From NCBI GenBank assembly GCA_000621985.1, contig JHWW01000001.1:1-64000 (forward strand): DNA of 64,000 nt. The letters are read 5' to 3'. Below are positions 1 through 7,894 of the stretch, in pieces (position 1 is the first letter of the stretch; the number at the start of each line of letters is the position of its first letter). The DNA comes from Lachnospiraceae bacterium V9D3004. GTDB taxonomy: Bacteria > Bacillota > Clostridia > Lachnospirales > Lachnospiraceae. Made by a program: the position numbers and the translations under genes. Under the pieces are notes generated by a model, which saw only the letters and a program-made list of their open reading frames with translations, was not told where the DNA came from and ran no database searches.

Positions 1-226
1 GGACGGACCTCTGGTGTACCGGTTGTTCCGCCAGGAGCATGGCCGGGTAGCCAAGTCCGGAAGGGATAAACGCTGAAGGCATCTAAGCGTGAAGCCCCCC
101 CCGAGATAAGAATTCCCAAGATTTCGATCTGAGAGACCCCTTGAAGACGACAAGGTTGATAGGACAGAGGTGGAAGTGCAGTAATGTATGGAGCTGACTG
201 TTACTAATAGGTCGAAGGCTTGACCA
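1..226 (+). rRNA. 23S ribosomal RNA, 3' end (partial)
   Basis: The sequence reads as the last part of domain VI of 23S rRNA: the sarcin/ricin-side hallmark near the window start (GGACGGACC, then CTGGTGTACC), AAGGGATAAACGCTGAAGGC, and the 3' terminal GTCGAAGGCTTGACC near 211-225. The 5' portion lies outside the window. The exact 3' end is placed by analogy with Bacillus 23S and could differ by a few bases. The 72 bases between here and the first tRNA are too short for a 5S gene and do not resemble one. Confidence 0.95.
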
Positions 227-297
227 TAGACTTGGTTTAAAGGATGAAAGTAAGTTTCAGTGTGTAGTTTCCAGGGTATGGATACAGCAACACATAA

Positions 298-371
298 GGC
301 CCAGTGGCTCAGTTGGTTAGAGCGCCGCCCTGTCACGGCGGAGGTCAGGGGTTCGAGCCCCCTTTGGGTCG
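298..371 (+). tRNA. tRNA-Asp (GTC)
   Basis: Full cloverleaf: seven-base acceptor stem 298-304 with 364-370, anticodon stem 325-329/337-341, anticodon GTC at 332-334, discriminator G371. No CCA is encoded. First tRNA of the rRNA-linked cluster. Confidence 0.97.
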
Positions 372-424
372 TTAAAGATTATATTTACATTTATGTTATT
401 AAGTGTTATAATCTTATAGTACTT

Positions 425-497
425 GGGATCTTAGCTCAGCTGGGAGAGCATCTGCCTTACAAGCAGAGGGTCACAGGTTCGAGCCCTGTAGGTCCCA
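425..497 (+). tRNA. tRNA-Val (TAC)
   Basis: Acceptor stem 425-431 pairs with 490-496; anticodon stem 451-455/463-467 holds a seven-base loop with TAC at 458-460; discriminator A497. No CCA encoded. Confidence 0.97.
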
Positions 498-533
498 TTT
501 ACATTTTTATGTAATGCTGATTAAGCTAAATAT

Positions 534-606
534 GCCGACATGGCTCAATTGGCAGAGCAGCTGATTTGTAATCAGCAGGTTAACGGTTCAAGTCCGTTTG
601 TCGGCT
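534..606 (+). tRNA. tRNA-Thr (TGT)
   Basis: Acceptor stem 534-540 pairs with 599-605; anticodon stem 560-564/572-576 with TGT at 567-569; discriminator T606. No CCA encoded. Confidence 0.97.
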
Positions 607-619
607 TTTAACTAAATAT

Positions 620-701
620 GGATGGATTCCCGAGTGGCCAAAGGGGGCAGACTGTAAATCTGTTGTCGACGACTTCGAAGGTTCGAATCCTTCTCCATCC
701 A
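620..701 (+). tRNA. tRNA-Tyr (GTA)
   Basis: Acceptor stem 620-626 pairs with 694-700. The long variable arm expected of bacterial tRNA-Tyr is present, giving 82 bases. Anticodon GTA at 654-656; discriminator A701. No CCA encoded. Confidence 0.97.
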
Positions 702-702
702 T

Positions 703-722
703 TGTGCTTCGGCACATTTTTT
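703..722 (+). terminator. UUCG hairpin with T-tract inside the tRNA cluster
   Basis: Five-base-pair stem TGTGC/GCACA closed by a TTCG tetraloop (708-711) and followed directly by six T (717-722). This is a compact intrinsic terminator or attenuator lying between tRNA-Tyr and tRNA-fMet. The short stem suggests partial rather than complete termination. Confidence 0.6.
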
Positions 723-747
723 AATGCAAAAGATATTAATTGATTAT

Positions 748-821
748 CGCGGGGTAGAGCAGTCAGGCAGCTCGTCGGGCTCATAACCCGAAGGTCGATG
801 GTTCAAATCCATCCCCCGCAA
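748..821 (+). tRNA. initiator tRNA-fMet (CAT)
   Basis: Two initiator hallmarks are visible: the first position C748 faces A820 and cannot pair, and the anticodon stem 775-779/787-791 carries three consecutive G-C pairs. Anticodon CAT at 782-784. No CCA encoded. Confidence 0.97.
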
Positions 822-838
822 TTATAAGCTTTTACCAT

Positions 839-911
839 GCCCAGATAGCTCAGTTGGTAGAGCAATGGACTGAAAATCCATGTGTCGCTGGTTCGATTCC
901 GGCTCTGGGCA
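839..911 (+). tRNA. tRNA-Phe (GAA)
   Basis: Acceptor stem 839-845 pairs with 904-910; anticodon stem 865-869/877-881 with GAA at 872-874; discriminator A911. No CCA encoded. Confidence 0.97.
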
Positions 912-925
912 CTTTTTAATATCAT

Positions 926-998
926 GGGTCACTAGCTCAGTCGGTAGAGCACTTGACTTTTAATCAAGTTGTCGGGGGTTCGATTCCCCCGTGACTCA
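926..998 (+). tRNA. tRNA-Lys (TTT)
   Basis: Acceptor stem 926-932 pairs with 991-997 (one G-T pair); anticodon stem 952-956/964-968 with TTT at 959-961; discriminator A998. No CCA encoded. Last tRNA of the cluster. Confidence 0.97.
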
Positions 999-1007
999 TT
1001 ACATGTT

Positions 1008-1042
1008 AAACGCCGTAAATGATTGGTTTACGGCGTTTATAA
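1008..1042 (+). terminator. Terminator of the rRNA/tRNA transcript
   Basis: Perfect 12-base arms AAACGCCGTAAA (1008-1019) and TTTACGGCGTTT (1027-1038) around a 7-base loop, followed by a T/A-rich stretch. It sits 9 bases after tRNA-Lys and just before metG. Confidence 0.75.
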
Positions 1043-1073
1043 TAATATCATCTTTTGAAAGGAAGTATTGATT

Positions 1074-3059
1074 ATGGCAAAAAATGATAAAACATATTAT
1101 CTTACGACAGCAATTACTTACACTTCTGGAAAACCGCATATTGGAAATACATATGAGATCGTACTAGCGGATTCGATCGTAAGATTTAAGAGAATGCAGG
1201 GATATGATGTAAGATTCCAGACCGGTACTGATGAACACGGTCAGAAGATAGAATTGAAAGCAGCAGATGCAGGTATCACTCCGAAGGAATTCGTTGATAA
1301 TGTGGCAGGGGATATTAAGCGTATTTGGGATATGATGAATACTTCCTATGATAAATTCATCAGGACAACCGACACAGATCATGAGAAACAGGTTCAGAAG
1401 ATATTTAAAAAGTTATATGATCAGGGAGACATATACAAAGGTGAGTATGAAGGAATGTATTGTACTCCTTGCGAGTCATTTTTCACTGCTTCGCAGCTTG
1501 TCGACGGAAAATGCCCCGACTGTGGACGTGAATGCCAGCAGGCAAAGGAAGAGGCATATTTTCTTAAGCTCAGCAATTATGCAGACAGGCTTATTAAGCA
1601 TATAAATGAACATCCGGAATTCATACAGCCGGAATCCCGTAAGAACGAGATGATGAACAACTTTCTTCTTCCGGGACTTCAGGATCTGTGTGTATCAAGG
1701 ACTTCGTTCAAGTGGGGAATACCGGTATCATTTGACGATAAGCACATAGTATATGTATGGCTTGATGCACTCAGCAACTACATTACGGGACTCGGATATG
1801 ATACTGACGGTAATAATGATGAACTGTATAACAAATACTGGCCGGCAGATCTTCATCTTATCGGTAAGGACATACTCAGATTCCATACGATATACTGGCC
1901 GATAATGCTGATGGCTCTCGGAGTACCTCTTCCAAAGCAGATATTTGGTCATCCATGGCTTCTCCAGGGCGAGGGCAAGATGAGTAAATCAAAAGGAAAT
2001 GTGTTGTATGCCGATGATCTTGTAGCCGAATTCGGTGTAGATGCAGTAAGATTTTTCGTGCTTCATGAGATGCCGTTTGATAATGACGGTGTTATATCAT
2101 GGGAGCTTATGACAGAACGAATTAATTCCGAACTTGCCAATACACTTGGTAATCTTGTTAACAGAACAGTATCGATGTCCAACAAATATTTTGACGGCGT
2201 TGTGAATAATGCAGGTGTTGCCGAAGAAGTTGATAAGGATCTTATTGAAGTAGTTACCAATACGGTTGACAGAGTGGCTGCAAAGATGGACAAACTAAGA
2301 GTTGCGGATGCAATTACCGAGATCTTCAATCTGTTCAAACGCTGTAACAAATATATTGATGAGACTATGCCATGGGCACTTGCAAAAGATGAGGCTAAGA
2401 AAGCTCGTCTTGAGACAGTGCTGTACAACCTGGTTGACAGTATAAGTATCGGAGCAAGCCTCCTTGAGCCGTTCATGCCGGAAACTTCAGAGAAGATACT
2501 TGCACAGCTTAATGCTGATAAGAGATCTATCGAGGATGCGGCAAAATTTGGATTATATAAGTCAGGCAGTAAGGTTACGGATAAGCCGGAGATCTTATTT
2601 GCAAGGCTTGATATAAATGAAGTGCTTAAGACAGTAGAGGAAAAATATGGAAAACCAGCCGGCGGTCAGACATCGGAAAGTGACAATTCTGACAATACAT
2701 CAGAAGATAATGTAATAGATATTGAAGCAAAACCGGAGATAACATTCGATGAATTTGCAAAGATGCAGTTTCAGGTTGGTGAGATAATTGCCTGCGAGGA
2801 AGTTCCCAAGTCGAAGAAGCTTCTTTGTTCCAAAGTAAAGATCGGAAGCGAAGTAAAGCAGATCGTATCCGGAATAAAGGCTCATTATTCACCGGAAGAT
2901 ATGGTCGGCAAGAAAGTTATGGTTCTCGTTAACCTTAAACCTGCAAAGCTTGCAGGAGTATTGTCTGAAGGAATGCTTCTGTGTGCAGAGAATGAAAATG
3001 GTGAGCTTGCACTCATGGTACCCGAGAAAGATATGCCTGCAGGCGCTGAGGTGTGCTAA
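1074..3059 (+). CDS. metG: methionyl-tRNA synthetase
   Basis: Charges tRNA-Met with methionine in the cytoplasm, supplying both initiation and elongation. 661 residues. The class I signatures are present: HIGN at residues 22-25 and KMSKS at about 302-306. Between them is a Zn-knuckle with paired cysteines (CTPC ... CPDC). The C-terminus from about residue 560 is the EMAP/Arc1p-like tRNA-binding domain typical of long-form bacterial MetRS, joined by a Ser/Asp-rich linker near residue 530. The ATG at 1074 is chosen because GGAAG at 1061-1065 is 8 bases upstream; an upstream in-frame TTG at 1068 is too close to that site. It lies directly after the tRNA terminator, and the metG-tatD-rsmA order is a common Firmicutes arrangement. 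Confidence 0.97.
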   Translation: MAKNDKTYYLTTAITYTSGKPHIGNTYEIVLADSIVRFKRMQGYDVRFQTGTDEHGQKIELKAADAGITPKEFVDNVAGDIKRIWDMMNTSYDKFIRTTDTDHEKQVQKIFKKLYDQGDIYKGEYEGMYCTPCESFFTASQLVDGKCPDCGRECQQAKEEAYFLKLSNYADRLIKHINEHPEFIQPESRKNEMMNNFLLPGLQDLCVSRTSFKWGIPVSFDDKHIVYVWLDALSNYITGLGYDTDGNNDELYNKYWPADLHLIGKDILRFHTIYWPIMLMALGVPLPKQIFGHPWLLQGEGKMSKSKGNVLYADDLVAEFGVDAVRFFVLHEMPFDNDGVISWELMTERINSELANTLGNLVNRTVSMSNKYFDGVVNNAGVAEEVDKDLIEVVTNTVDRVAAKMDKLRVADAITEIFNLFKRCNKYIDETMPWALAKDEAKKARLETVLYNLVDSISIGASLLEPFMPETSEKILAQLNADKRSIEDAAKFGLYKSGSKVTDKPEILFARLDINEVLKTVEEKYGKPAGGQTSESDNSDNTSEDNVIDIEAKPEITFDEFAKMQFQVGEIIACEEVPKSKKLLCSKVKIGSEVKQIVSGIKAHYSPEDMVGKKVMVLVNLKPAKLAGVLSEGMLLCAENENGELALMVPEKDMPAGAEVC

Positions 3060-3062
3060 ACA

Positions 3063-3164
3063 AGAGTTACTATTCACAGCCTGCGTAAGAACATACAGAT
3101 TCATCGTGCTTGCACGATAGAATCTGTATGTTCTTACGCAGAAGGTTCCTGTGAAGCAGGAACC
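3063..3164. repeat. Intergenic palindromic element downstream of metG
   Basis: The element starts 3 bases after the metG stop with AGAGTTACTATTCACAGCC (3063-3081). This 19-mer recurs with one mismatch at 25428-25446 and on the minus strand at 60072-60088. It runs into a very large hairpin: perfect 21-base arms 3081-3101 and 3121-3141, with an inner 7-bp stem ATCGTGC/GCACGAT around 3110. A second 8-bp hairpin follows at 3144-3164. There is no T-tract, so it is not an ordinary terminator. 3165-3273 holds further short inverted repeats (for example GCAGCAAAGCTGC and CACAGCC/GGCTGTG) leading up to tatD. Confidence 0.75.
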
Positions 3165-3273
3165 GCCCCTGCATCCACAGCCATAAGCAGCAAAGCTGCG
3201 ACGGATGCGAAGCAGACGGGCTGTGGGTTACAGGGAGGCTGTGAAGAAAGAAAAGAGAAAGCAGGATGAAAAT

Positions 3274-4128
3274 ATGAGTGGTATATTTGACAGCCACGCC
3301 CATTATGATGACAGAAGATTTGATGAAGACAGAGATTCTGTCATATCGGGACTTAAGGATGCCGGAGTTGAGCTTGTGGTGAATGTCGGTTCAAGTATTG
3401 AGACCACTAAGAAGACTCTGGAGATAACAGCAAAATATCCATATGTGTTCGGAAGTGCCGGTATTCATCCTGAAGAATGCGGTGAAACTACAGAAGCTGA
3501 CATCGAATGGATCGGTTCCGTATTCGATAACGAAAAGATTGTTGCCGTGGGCGAGATAGGTCTCGATTATCATTGGGACGAACCGTCACGCGAGATTCAG
3601 GTTACATGGTTTAAAAGGCAGATGGAACTTGCCGTAAAGCTTGGAAAACCCGTGATCATTCATAGCAGAGACGCAGCGGAAGACACTATGAGTATTCTCA
3701 AAGAATATACGGATGGACTGAAAATTTCCATCGCGAAAAAGAGAGGGTCGGCCTCAGGAAATAAGGAAAAAGAAGCTGTTGCCTCCCCGGGTGTTCTGCA
3801 TTGTTTTTCCAACTCATATGAGATGGCTGCGGAATATGTTAAGATGGGATACTATATCGGTATCGGCGGTGTGGTTACATTTAAAAATGCAAAGAAATTA
3901 AAGGAAGTTGCGGAGAAGATACCGATAGAGCATATTATCATAGAAACTGATTGTCCGTATATGGCACCTGAACCACACAGAGGAAAGAGGAATGATTCGT
4001 CTTATCTTAATCACGTTGTGGATAAGATTGCCGATATCAAAGGTATGGACAGGGAAGATGTGATAAGGATCACACGGGATAACGCCATCAGGATGTATAA
4101 TATAAGCTGGCAGGAAAATGGGAGATAA
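3274..4128 (+). CDS. tatD: TatD family metal-dependent hydrolase (DNase)
   Basis: Predicted cytoplasmic metal-dependent DNase of the amidohydrolase superfamily. 284 residues, close to the usual 255-265 with a small Lys/Gly/Ala-rich insertion near residue 155. Metal-ligand motifs in order: DSHAHYD near the start, GEIGLDYHWD, IHSRDA, LHCFSNS and IETDCPY. The frame is open upstream to 3205, but ATG 3274 is chosen because AGGA (3263-3266) precedes it at about 7 bases and the family begins with this motif. The stop overlaps the region of the rsmA start, so translational coupling is likely. Confidence 0.93.
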   Translation: MSGIFDSHAHYDDRRFDEDRDSVISGLKDAGVELVVNVGSSIETTKKTLEITAKYPYVFGSAGIHPEECGETTEADIEWIGSVFDNEKIVAVGEIGLDYHWDEPSREIQVTWFKRQMELAVKLGKPVIIHSRDAAEDTMSILKEYTDGLKISIAKKRGSASGNKEKEAVASPGVLHCFSNSYEMAAEYVKMGYYIGIGGVVTFKNAKKLKEVAEKIPIEHIIIETDCPYMAPEPHRGKRNDSSYLNHVVDKIADIKGMDREDVIRITRDNAIRMYNISWQENGR

Positions 4129-4129
4129 C

Positions 4130-5050
4130 ATGAAAGAAAATGAAACAACCGATACAGGATGTAACGAAGTATCTGATTATCATTTGATCAATCCTAAGAA
4201 TACTATCAATATTCTAAAGAAATATGATATTCATTTTCAGAAAAAATACGGTCAGAATTTTCTGATAGATTCCCATGTAATGAATAAAATAATCAGAGCA
4301 GCGGATATAGGCAGTGATGATCTTGTGCTTGAGATAGGTCCGGGAATCGGGACTATGACGCAGTTCCTGTGTGAAAATGCGGGCAGGGTGATCGCAGTTG
4401 AGATTGATAAAAAGCTCATTCCGGTGCTTGAAGATACGCTTGAAAGATATGATAATGTAAATATCATACAGGGCGATATATTAAAACAGGATATAACAAA
4501 GCTGGCGGAAGAATATAACGGAGGCAAACCGGTAAAAATTGTAGCTAATCTTCCGTATTATATTACAACGCCGATCATTATGGGAGTTCTTGAGAACGAA
4601 GTTCCCGTGAAGAGTCTTACTGTCATGGTACAGAAAGAAGTTGCGGAACGGATGCAGGCAAAGCCCGGAACGAAAGTATACGGTGCGCTGTCGTTGGCAG
4701 TACAGTATTATTCAAAGCCGTATCTTGCCGCTAATGTCCCGGAGAACTGCTTTATGCCGAGACCGAATGTGGCAAGCGCAGTCATTAATCTTGATTGTTT
4801 TGACGAGCCGCCGGTTAAGGTTAAGAATAAGAAGCTGATGTTCGAGATAATAAGGGCATCATTTCAACAGAGAAGAAAAACATTGTGCAACGGAATAAGG
4901 AATTACAGCGGACTTGACATACCGAACGAAGCGGTTGTGAATACACTCGAAGAGATGGGACTTGACGCTTCGGTCAGAGGAGAGAAGCTTACGCTTGATC
5001 AATATGCCGCATTTACCAATATGATCGAAAAGTTCAATGTTTGTTCATAA
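4130..5050 (+). CDS. rsmA: 16S rRNA (adenine(1518)-N(6)/adenine(1519)-N(6))-dimethyltransferase
   Basis: Dimethylates two adjacent adenines in the 3' terminal hairpin of 16S rRNA during 30S assembly, using S-adenosylmethionine (KsgA family). 306 residues. Visible motifs are KKYGQNFLID at the start of the conserved core, the AdoMet loop LEIGPGIG, the acidic VEIDKK motif and the catalytic NLPYYI. The C-terminal part has FQQRRKTL, typical of the family. ATG 4130 has GGGAG at 4120-4124 and begins one base after the tatD stop; an ATG at 4118, overlapping tatD, is possible. Operon with tatD. Confidence 0.96.
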   Translation: MKENETTDTGCNEVSDYHLINPKNTINILKKYDIHFQKKYGQNFLIDSHVMNKIIRAADIGSDDLVLEIGPGIGTMTQFLCENAGRVIAVEIDKKLIPVLEDTLERYDNVNIIQGDILKQDITKLAEEYNGGKPVKIVANLPYYITTPIIMGVLENEVPVKSLTVMVQKEVAERMQAKPGTKVYGALSLAVQYYSKPYLAANVPENCFMPRPNVASAVINLDCFDEPPVKVKNKKLMFEIIRASFQQRRKTLCNGIRNYSGLDIPNEAVVNTLEEMGLDASVRGEKLTLDQYAAFTNMIEKFNVCS

Positions 5051-5122
5051 TTATATGATACTATAATATTAGGGATTATTGACCTCATATTGATGGTTTT
5101 AGAGGGGAAGAAGGTGTACCAT

Positions 5123-5923
5123 ATGGATAATCTTCCATTGTACGTATACGAACAGGAAGAGTGGAGCAATATGATGCTCTTATATGACTCGGCAATTAAA
5201 GAGATATGTACAAAGTTAGAGATACTTAATAACGAATTTAAATTGTCACAGCGGGACAATCCGATCGAGCATATATCTAGTCGTCTCAAGTCACTTGACA
5301 GTATCGCAAGGAAACTTCGAAGAAAAGAGCGCGAACTTACGGTAACGAATGTCATGAAATATGTGAACGATGTTGCGGGAATAAGGGTAATATGTTCATT
5401 TACATCGGATATATACAGAATTGCGGATGCGATCGCAAGACAGAATGATATCAAGATAATTACTATCAAGGATTATATCAAGAGTCCGAAGGAAAACGGA
5501 TATATGAGCTATCACATGATCGTAACCGTACCTATATTCTTATCGGACAGGGTTGAGGATATCAAGGTTGAGATACAGATAAGAACAATAGCCATGGACT
5601 TCTGGGCAAGCCTTGAACATAAGATATATTACAAATTTAAAGAAAATGCTCCGCAGAGTGTGAGAGCTGAGCTTAAGGAATGTGCGGATATCGTTGCATT
5701 TCTTGATGAGAAGATGTTGTCGATCAATGATTTCGTGAAGCATTATGCCGAAAGATCGGCTGTTGAGGAAGTGTTGCTTGACGATGATGATATAGAAGTT
5801 ATCCCGATCAACAGAGATGTATATGATCATCCGGCCACGGATGGAAATGAATCTACAGGGACATATGATACGGCCAAGAACAGCAGCAAAGGTAAGAAAC
5901 GTAAAAAATGGATTATAAATTAA
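5123..5923 (+). CDS. small alarmone synthetase, RelQ/YjbM-like GTP pyrophosphokinase
   Basis: Predicted to make (p)ppGpp from ATP and GTP/GDP in the cytoplasm, acting in the stringent response. 266 residues. The single RelA/SpoT synthetase domain spans about residues 40-210: lysine/arginine-rich ISSRLKSLDSIARKLRRK, GIRVI at 86-90, GYMSYH at 126-131 (the family usually has GYRSxH), EIQIRT at 150-155 and WASLEHKI at 161-168. There is no HD hydrolase, TGS or ACT domain, so it is a SAS rather than a long RSH. The C-terminal 50 residues are an acidic then Ser/Lys-rich tail beyond the usual RelQ length. ATG 5123 is chosen for AAGGTG at 5111-5116; an in-frame TTG at 5090 lacks a good site. Confidence 0.88.
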   Translation: MDNLPLYVYEQEEWSNMMLLYDSAIKEICTKLEILNNEFKLSQRDNPIEHISSRLKSLDSIARKLRRKERELTVTNVMKYVNDVAGIRVICSFTSDIYRIADAIARQNDIKIITIKDYIKSPKENGYMSYHMIVTVPIFLSDRVEDIKVEIQIRTIAMDFWASLEHKIYYKFKENAPQSVRAELKECADIVAFLDEKMLSINDFVKHYAERSAVEEVLLDDDDIEVIPINRDVYDHPATDGNESTGTYDTAKNSSKGKKRKKWIIN

Positions 5924-5962
5924 GCGAAAGCAGCGAGAAAACATTAAAGGAGGAGCTACGAA

Positions 5963-6883
5963 GTGGAAGAAGGAAAGACAATGGCGGATTTTGAAAATGA
6001 GATCAATGCCAGCATGAAGAAATTCAGGGAAGGAGATCTTGTTAAGGGAATCGTTGCGGGAATAGATGATTATCTTGTGCACGTCGATCTCGGAACGTAC
6101 ATGCAAGGAATAATCCTCCCGACGGAACTCAGTAATGATCCTGATTACAGGGCTATGGATAATCTTGTTATCGGACAGGAGATATCAACGGTAGTGATAA
6201 AAGATGATGACGGAAACGGCAATCTTGTATTGTCACTAAAAGAAGCTACGGAGACTCTCGCATGGCAATCATTAAAAGACGGACAGCTTGAGAGAAAGAT
6301 ATATGAAGTTAAGATCACAGGACAGGTTAACGGCGGAATGGTTGCTTACCTTGAAGGTATCAGAGGATTTATTCCGATCTCGAGACTGTCTATCAAGAGA
6401 GTTGAAGACGATGAGAAGGCTTCATATATAGGAAAGAAGATCAATGTCATCGTTATAGAGGCAAATGAAGAGAAGAGGAATCTCATTCTTTCTGCAAGAG
6501 AGATTGAAGAGGAACAGGCAAGAAAAGAATATGAAGACAAAGTAAAGGCTATCAAACCGGGTCTTGTTACAAAAGGTATTGTTGAATCCATAATGCCTTA
6601 CGGATGTTTCGTTGATCTCGGCGACGGAATATCGGGTCTTGTTCATATATCACAGATCGCGCATGAGAGGATCAAGACACCTCATGAAGTTGTAAAAGAA
6701 GGCGATGAGGTTAATGTTAAGGTAATTGATATCAAGGACGGTAAGGTTAGCCTCAGTATGAAAGCGCTTGTAGATGTTATGGAGAAGTCTGAACCTGAAG
6801 ATGATACACCGACCGAATATTCTTCAGATGAAGATGCAACAACAGGAATGGCATCATTACTTGCGGGAATTAAGTTAGATTGA
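5963..6883 (+). CDS. S1 RNA-binding domain protein (ribosomal protein S1 homolog)
   Basis: Predicted cytoplasmic RNA-binding protein that helps mRNA engage the 30S subunit. 306 residues, shorter than the six-domain proteobacterial S1 and resembling the 3-4 domain Firmicutes homologs. Three S1 OB-folds are visible: GDLVKGIVAGIDDYLVHVDL near residue 24, a second starting around residue 105 (KITGQVNGGMVAYLEGIRGF), and a third near 195 (GLVTKGIVESIMPYGCFVDL ... GLVHISQI). The C-terminus is acidic. The GTG at 5963 is preferred for the strong AGGAGG at 5948-5953; ATG 5981 also has a usable site. It follows the alarmone synthetase by 39 bases and its stop is one base before the Nudix start. Confidence 0.85.
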   Translation: MEEGKTMADFENEINASMKKFREGDLVKGIVAGIDDYLVHVDLGTYMQGIILPTELSNDPDYRAMDNLVIGQEISTVVIKDDDGNGNLVLSLKEATETLAWQSLKDGQLERKIYEVKITGQVNGGMVAYLEGIRGFIPISRLSIKRVEDDEKASYIGKKINVIVIEANEEKRNLILSAREIEEEQARKEYEDKVKAIKPGLVTKGIVESIMPYGCFVDLGDGISGLVHISQIAHERIKTPHEVVKEGDEVNVKVIDIKDGKVSLSMKALVDVMEKSEPEDDTPTEYSSDEDATTGMASLLAGIKLD

Positions 6884-6884
6884 T

Positions 6885-7691
6885 ATGGCAGCATTTTTGG
6901 AAGATTACAGCAGTTTTGAGGGAAACGGTACACGAAACGAGGATGGACTGACTCTGACGGAATTTCTCGATTCATATGATCCGTCAATGTATCGCTCCCC
7001 AAGTCTTACTGCGGACGTGATGATATTTCGCCACAGCGGCAGGATAAATGACGTATATAACGATATGTCCGTGCTTATGGTTAAGAGACGTAACCATCCG
7101 TGTATCGGATGGTGGGCGCTTCCGGGCGGATTTGCCGAGGTTGACGAAGACCTCGAGATGACTGCAAGGAGAGAGCTTGAAGAAGAGACCGGACTTACGG
7201 GGATTCCGATAGAGCAGGTGTTCACATGGGGAGAGACGTGGCGTGATCCACGTGACAGGATTGTCACTTCAGCATATGTTGCGCTTGTTGACGACACGAT
7301 TGCAACGCCGGTGGCCGGCGATGATGCTGCCGAGGTATGCTGGTTCGATGTGAAGCTCGATAGGCCGGAACAAAAGCAGGGCGCACATGCGACCTGCAGC
7401 GGAGACGTAAGTGTGGGTACAGACGAATGTGACGGTGCAGATGCATGCGATAGTGCTGTATCTGTCTGTTCGACGGACAGAGTTCATGACATATACAGAC
7501 TTACCCTTACTTCAAGAAGTACGGATGCCAAAGACAGTATCACATTATCCGCAACAGTTGACGTAAGCAGCAATTCCGAGGGGTTGATCAAAGAGACTAA
7601 GTATGTTGTTACGGAGAATAACGGTATAGCATTTGACCATGCAAGGTTTATAGTAAGCGGTTTATTATACATTAAGGGACTTCTTTTATAG
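6885..7691 (+). CDS. Nudix hydrolase (ADP-ribose pyrophosphatase-like)
   Basis: Predicted to hydrolyse a nucleoside diphosphate derivative such as ADP-ribose; the substrate cannot be read from sequence. 268 residues. A perfect Nudix box (G x5 E x7 REUxEExGU) lies at about residues 82-104, ending in RRELEEETGL. A C-terminal AFDHARFIVSGL motif is typical of COG1051-type Nudix proteins. Between them, around residues 160-205, is a Cys/Asp/Ala-rich low-complexity insertion with locally higher GC that splits the expected domain. The start is one base past the S1 gene stop, and a terminator follows. Confidence 0.88.
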   Translation: MAAFLEDYSSFEGNGTRNEDGLTLTEFLDSYDPSMYRSPSLTADVMIFRHSGRINDVYNDMSVLMVKRRNHPCIGWWALPGGFAEVDEDLEMTARRELEEETGLTGIPIEQVFTWGETWRDPRDRIVTSAYVALVDDTIATPVAGDDAAEVCWFDVKLDRPEQKQGAHATCSGDVSVGTDECDGADACDSAVSVCSTDRVHDIYRLTLTSRSTDAKDSITLSATVDVSSNSEGLIKETKYVVTENNGIAFDHARFIVSGLLYIKGLLL

Positions 7692-7711
7692 CATTTCAAT
7701 ATGAATGATCA

Positions 7712-7746
7712 AAACACTTTCATCATATATGGTGAAAGTGTTTTTT
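7712..7746 (+). terminator. Intrinsic terminator after the Nudix gene
   Basis: Hairpin AACACTTTCA (7713-7722) with TGAAAGTGTT (7733-7742) followed by a run of T. It ends the metG-to-Nudix block. The sequence after it, GTAGCACCAACCC, is repeated after the terminator at 30608-30637. Confidence 0.85.
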
Positions 7747-7800
7747 GTAGCACCAACCCGTAGGGGGGCTGCCGGGCTTGCCGAATGCCCTCTTAAAACG

Positions 7801-7848
7801 ACCGAATAAACATATATATTGACATTACATACAGTAGTACAATATAAT
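7801..7848 (+). promoter_or_regulatory. Promoter of the tandem-receiver gene with upstream ACCGAATAAACAT box
   Basis: TTGACA at 7819-7824 and TATAAT at 7843-7848 with an 18-base spacer, both consensus hexamers. Just upstream, ACCGAATAAACAT (7801-7813) is an exact copy of 13110-13122, ahead of the giant surface-protein gene. Confidence 0.7.
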
Positions 7849-7894
7849 TATTTACGTGTGGATATTGATCGGAATACAAGTGAGGAGATTAGAT

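Noticed and set aside
260-514. 84-codon open frame across the rRNA-tRNA spacer
   Set aside because: It runs through tRNA-Asp and tRNA-Val; the RNA genes explain the sequence.
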